A program made the translations under genes and the position numbers. 64,000 nt of DNA from positions 1 through 64,000 of the forward strand of contig JBMNPF010000008.1 of NCBI GenBank assembly GCA_050943475.1. Direction: 5' to 3'. Shown here piece by piece: positions 60,774 through 64,000 of the stretch (the stretch's first letter is position 1; every line of letters starts with the position of its first letter). The notes beneath the pieces are model-generated. The model saw nothing but the letters and a program-made list of their open reading frames with translations. It had not been told where the DNA came from and did not search any database. This DNA comes from Metaruminococcus_A sp050943475. Its GTDB lineage: Bacteria > Bacillota > Clostridia > Oscillospirales > Ruminococcaceae.

Positions 60774-60809
60774 ATTATACCACACAGGTATAGTTTTGTA
60801 AATACCTGT
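60774..60809 (-). promoter_or_regulatory. Promoter and operator candidate of rubredoxin-fprA
   Basis: TTTACA (60797-60802) and TATAAT (60774-60779) on the minus strand, spacer 17. A perfect 8-bp inverted repeat ACAGGTAT/ATACCTGT (60784-60791, 60802-60809; 10 bases between) wraps the -35 box, the usual place for a repressor. It could also be read as a weak hairpin after uvrA, but no T-run follows. Confidence 0.8.
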
Positions 60810-60815
60810 TTGATA

Positions 60816-63641
60816 TTACTTTAACATTTTTTTGAGATATTTCGCCGTATAGGATTTTCTGGAGCGGATTAATTCTTCCGGCGTACCGGTCGCCACCACG
60901 GTACCGCCTCGGTCCCCGCCCTCCGGGCCAAGGTCAATGATATAATCCGCTGTTTTAATCACATCTAAATTGTGCTCAATAACCACCACGGTATTCCCGG
61001 CGTCTACAAGTTTCTGCAGCACATTGATGAGATTGTGAACATCCGCCGTATGGAGACCGGTTGTCGGTTCATCGAGAATATACAGCGTACGCCCGGTGCT
61101 GCGCTTGGACAGTTCGGTGGCAAGCTTAACGCGCTGCGCCTCACCGCCGGACAGAGTTGTTGCCGGCTGTCCAACCTTAATATAACCAAGCCCAACTTCT
61201 GATAAGGTCTCTAGTTTACGCTTGATTTTGGGAATGGAGTCAAAGAAAACAAGCGCTTCTTCTACTGTCATTTCCAAAACATCGTAAATGCTTTTGCCCT
61301 TGTACTTGATTTCAAGCGTTTCACGGTTGTACCGTCTGCCCTTGCAGACATCGCACGGAACAAAAATATCCGGAAGAAAGTGCATTTCAATTTTAATGAT
61401 ACCGTCGCCCTCACAGGCCTCGCAGCGCCCGCCCTTGACGTTAAAGGAGAAACGGCCGCTATTGTACCCTTTCATTTTAGCGTCCTGGGTTTGGGAAAAA
61501 ATTGTTCGGATATCGGTAAAAACACCGGTATAGGTTGCCGGATTAGAACGCGGTGTCCGGCCGATTGGCGACTGATCAATATCGATAATTTTGTCAATGT
61601 TCTCCAAACCGCGGATTTCCTTATGCAATCCCGGCTTTACGCGGGAATTGTTGAGGGTTACCGCAAGCTGCTTGTAAAGAACCTCATTGATCAGCGAGGA
61701 TTTGCCAGAACCGGAAACACCGGTTACACAAACGAATTTCCCCAAGGGAATGTCTACGCTGATATTTTTCAGATTGTTTTCCTTTGCTCCGACAACCTGA
61801 ATAAACTTCCCGTTTCCAGGCCGCCGCACGGCAGGAACCTCAATCTTTTTCGCACCGCTCAAATACTGCCCCGTTATGGATTCCTTGCAAGCCAGGATAT
61901 CCTCAATCGGGCCGGCACAAACCACCTCGCCGCCATGAACGCCGGCACCAGGACCGATATCGACCACATAGTCCGCCGCGTACATTGTATCCTCGTCATG
62001 CTCAACGACAATCAGGGTATTGCCTAAATCACGCAGACGTTTGAGAGTTGCGATCAGTTTATCGTTGTCCCGCTGATGCAGGCCGATACTCGGTTCGTCG
62101 AGGATATAGAGTACACCGACCAGATAAGAACCGATCTGAGTGGCAAGCCGGATACGCTGACTTTCGCCGCCCGAAAGGGTTCCGGCAGAACGCGACAGCG
62201 TGAGATATTCCAAACCTACATTGTTGAGGAAGCCCAGCCGTTCCTTGATTTCTTTGAGAATCCGGTCGCCGATCAGTTTTTCGCGATCCGTCAGTTCCAT
62301 ATTGTCCACAAACGCAAGTGCCTGCGCAATGGACATTTTGCAGAATTCACTGATATTCTTCCCCGCAACGGTAACGGCAAGGATTTCCTTTTTCAACCGT
62401 TCACCGTGACAGTCCGGGCACGGAACAGCACTCATACAGGTGGCAATGTCATCCCGCGCCCAGTCGCTCTGGGTCTCACGGAACCGACGCTCCAGGTTGT
62501 TGATAATTCCTTCAAATTCGGTATAGTAAGTGCCGGTGCCGTATTCATTCTGGCGGGTCATCAAAATACGTTCCCCTTTGGTGCCGTACAAAATGGCATC
62601 CAACGCCTTTTTGGGCAAATCTTTTACCGGGGTGTCCAGCGAAAATTTATAATAAGAGGCCAGCCCTTCATAATACATCTGAGCAATGGTGCCGCTTTCG
62701 CCAAAATACCAACCGCTCGCCTTAATGGCCCCGCCGCGGATGGATTTGGTTTTATCCGGGATGACCATATCTGGATCAACCCGCATAAAGGTGCCTAAAC
62801 CGGTGCAGGTTTCACACGCCCCGTAAGGATTGTTAAAGGAGAACATCCGTGGGGAAAGTTCCTCCATGCTGAACCCATGCTCGGGACAAGCGTAATCCTG
62901 TGAGAAAAGGATTTCTTCCCCACCAATAACGTCGATAATCGCGAGACCTCCGGTCAGCCCAACCGCTGTTTCAAGCGAATCTGACAGACGGGAACGGATT
63001 TCCTCCTTGACCACAAGGCGGTCGATGACAATTTCAATGTTGTGCTTCTTGTTCTTCTCCAGAGAAATCTGTTCTGACAAATCATAAATATTTCCATCTA
63101 CCCGCGCCCGGACAAATCCACTTCTGCGGGCAGAATCGAGTTCCTTCTGGTGCTCGCCCTTTCTGCCGCGCACAACCGGCGCCATGATCTGAATACGGGT
63201 TCCCTCTTCCAGTTCCATCACACGGTCAACGATCTGATCAATGGTCTGCTGTTTGATTTCCCTGCCGCAGACCGGGCAGTGCGGAATACCAATGCGCGCA
63301 TACAAAAGGCGCAGATAGTCGTAAATTTCGGTGACGGTACCAACGGTGGAACGCGGATTTTTCGAAGTGGTTTTCTGGTCAATCGAAATGGCCGGAGAAA
63401 GCCCCTCGATGTAGTCCACATCCGGCTTGTCCATCTGGCCGAGAAACTGCCGGGCGTAAGAGGACAGACTCTCTACGTAACGGCGCTGTCCGTCGGCGTA
63501 AATGGTGTCAAACGCGAGCGAGGATTTTCCGGAGCCGGAAAGCCCGGTAAACACAATAAATTTGTCACGCGGCAATTCAATGTCAACGTTTTTCAGGTTG
63601 TGTTCCCTGGCGCCTTTGATGATGATTTTATCCTTTGGCAA
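60816..63641 (-). CDS. uvrA: Excinuclease ABC subunit A
   Basis: 941 residues, normal for UvrA, the damage sensor of nucleotide excision repair. Two ABC ATPase halves are seen: Walker A GLSGSGKSSL (33-42) and GVSGSGKSSL near 635; signatures LSGGESQRIRLA and LSGGEAQRVKLA; Walker B ILDEP twice. Zinc modules include CPVC, CETC, CPDC and the CEAC...CDVC pair. The start is TTG at 63641 with AAGGA about eleven bases upstream. It follows uvrB by 31 bases. Confidence 0.97.
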   Translation of the reverse strand: MPKDKIIIKGAREHNLKNVDIELPRDKFIVFTGLSGSGKSSLAFDTIYADGQRRYVESLSSYARQFLGQMDKPDVDYIEGLSPAISIDQKTTSKNPRSTVGTVTEIYDYLRLLYARIGIPHCPVCGREIKQQTIDQIVDRVMELEEGTRIQIMAPVVRGRKGEHQKELDSARRSGFVRARVDGNIYDLSEQISLEKNKKHNIEIVIDRLVVKEEIRSRLSDSLETAVGLTGGLAIIDVIGGEEILFSQDYACPEHGFSMEELSPRMFSFNNPYGACETCTGLGTFMRVDPDMVIPDKTKSIRGGAIKASGWYFGESGTIAQMYYEGLASYYKFSLDTPVKDLPKKALDAILYGTKGERILMTRQNEYGTGTYYTEFEGIINNLERRFRETQSDWARDDIATCMSAVPCPDCHGERLKKEILAVTVAGKNISEFCKMSIAQALAFVDNMELTDREKLIGDRILKEIKERLGFLNNVGLEYLTLSRSAGTLSGGESQRIRLATQIGSYLVGVLYILDEPSIGLHQRDNDKLIATLKRLRDLGNTLIVVEHDEDTMYAADYVVDIGPGAGVHGGEVVCAGPIEDILACKESITGQYLSGAKKIEVPAVRRPGNGKFIQVVGAKENNLKNISVDIPLGKFVCVTGVSGSGKSSLINEVLYKQLAVTLNNSRVKPGLHKEIRGLENIDKIIDIDQSPIGRTPRSNPATYTGVFTDIRTIFSQTQDAKMKGYNSGRFSFNVKGGRCEACEGDGIIKIEMHFLPDIFVPCDVCKGRRYNRETLEIKYKGKSIYDVLEMTVEEALVFFDSIPKIKRKLETLSEVGLGYIKVGQPATTLSGGEAQRVKLATELSKRSTGRTLYILDEPTTGLHTADVHNLINVLQKLVDAGNTVVVIEHNLDVIKTADYIIDLGPEGGDRGGTVVATGTPEELIRSRKSYTAKYLKKMLK

Positions 63642-63672
63642 ATTGTTTCCATTCCTTTCTAAGGGACGGGGA

Positions 63673-64000
63673 TTACCGCGTCTTTTTCAATTCCTCAATC
63701 CGATCACGCAGAGCTGCGGCATGCTCAAATTCCAAAATTTTAGCAGCAGCTTTCATCTCTTTTGTAAGCTGGGCAATCAAGTCCTCGCGCTCCTTCTTGG
63801 AGTAGCGTTTCTTCTTGCCGTCAACAGTATCCTTTTTGGAGATTTCAATGATTTCACGAACGCTTTTGGAAATTGTTTTCGGCACAATGCCATGCTCCTC
63901 GTTGTACCTCATCTGGATGGTGCGGCGGCGTTCGGTCTCCCGAATCGCACGTTCCATCGACGGAGTGACGCTGTCTGCATACATTATAACCATGCCTTCC
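63673..64000 (-). CDS. uvrB: Excinuclease ABC subunit B, C-terminal part only
   Basis: The last ~108 residues of UvrB; the gene enters from the right edge. Visible are EGMVIMYADSVTPSMERAI, ETERRRTIQMRYNEEHGI, and the C-terminal UVR motif (LTKEMKAAAKILEFEHAAALRDRI) that contacts UvrC. It is followed 31 bases later by uvrA, the usual Firmicute order. Confidence 0.95.
   Translation of the reverse strand, partial: EGMVIMYADSVTPSMERAIRETERRRTIQMRYNEEHGIVPKTISKSVREIIEISKKDTVDGKKKRYSKKEREDLIAQLTKEMKAAAKILEFEHAAALRDRIEELKKTR

Noticed and set aside
62076..62798. 240-codon open frame on the plus strand opposite uvrA
   Set aside because: Antisense to conserved UvrA domains without its own signals.
1..64000. 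Mobile elements, CRISPR arrays, prophage, toxin-antitoxin or biosynthetic clusters
   Set aside because: Looked for transposase, integrase, repeat-spacer and modular enzyme signatures on both strands and found none.

Overview
The window is housekeeping chromosome from a spore-forming anaerobic Firmicute. It is most likely a clostridial lineage of the Oscillospirales/Ruminococcaceae type; that placement is inferred from gene content, not computed. Supporting signs are spoIIR and a SpoIVFB-like protease (endospore formation), AddAB instead of RecBCD, SepF/DivIVA/YlmH next to ileS, a V-type ATPase, a flavodiiron protein with rubredoxin, low-GC Gram-positive ribosome-binding sites, and many TTG/GTG starts. 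I see no tRNA, rRNA, CRISPR array, insertion sequence, prophage or integrase. No gene-free stretch exceeds about 280 bases.

Layout. 1-18344 (minus): trmFO (cut by the left edge), topA, dprA, a SpoU rRNA methyltransferase, the infC-rpmI-rplT operon with tandem promoters, a leader attenuator and an ATT start, addBA, a structured-RNA candidate (12832-12963), spoIIR, an operon of lrp / aminotransferase / DUF362-ferredoxin / ispE, and a PHP phosphatase. 18557-28812 (plus): an ACT protein and UPF0210 protein followed without a break by nine V-type ATPase genes (coiled-coil stalk, C, I, K, F, E, A, B, D), closed by a bidirectional terminator. 28853-30986 (minus): a double-GNAT protein, a small membrane protein and a secreted SGNH hydrolase. 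31129-36701 (plus): rarA, a B12-type radical SAM protein with its TIGR03936 partner, glyA and an unlisted 53-residue Cys-rich protein. 36749-42252 (minus): ACT plus phenylacetate-CoA ligase, an M23/M50 pair resembling SpoIVFA/SpoIVFB, and a split transketolase.

42314-58961 (minus) is a run of 15 same-strand genes with gaps of at most 43 bases and no terminator that I can see: miaB, a YlbF/YmcA-family gene, mutS, mutL, miaA, hfq, a HlyD-like adaptor, yggS, sepF, ylmH, divIVA, ileS, lspA, rluD and a HAD phosphatase. It joins the Bacillus-type miaB-ymcA-mutSL-miaA-hfq block to the ylm division block. 59312-64000 (minus): rubredoxin and flavodiiron protein under a strong promoter with an inverted-repeat operator candidate, then uvrA and the 3' end of uvrB.

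Most genes are well-known families. The items most worth a second look are the structured RNA between spoIIR and addB, the 53-residue Cys-rich ORF after glyA, the Cys-rich tail on the YlbF/YmcA protein, the HlyD-like gene inside the division cluster, and the rubredoxin promoter repeat. Many start codons were moved here from the longest possible reading frame on the basis of Shine-Dalgarno spacing, promoter position and family N-termini; each entry says why.
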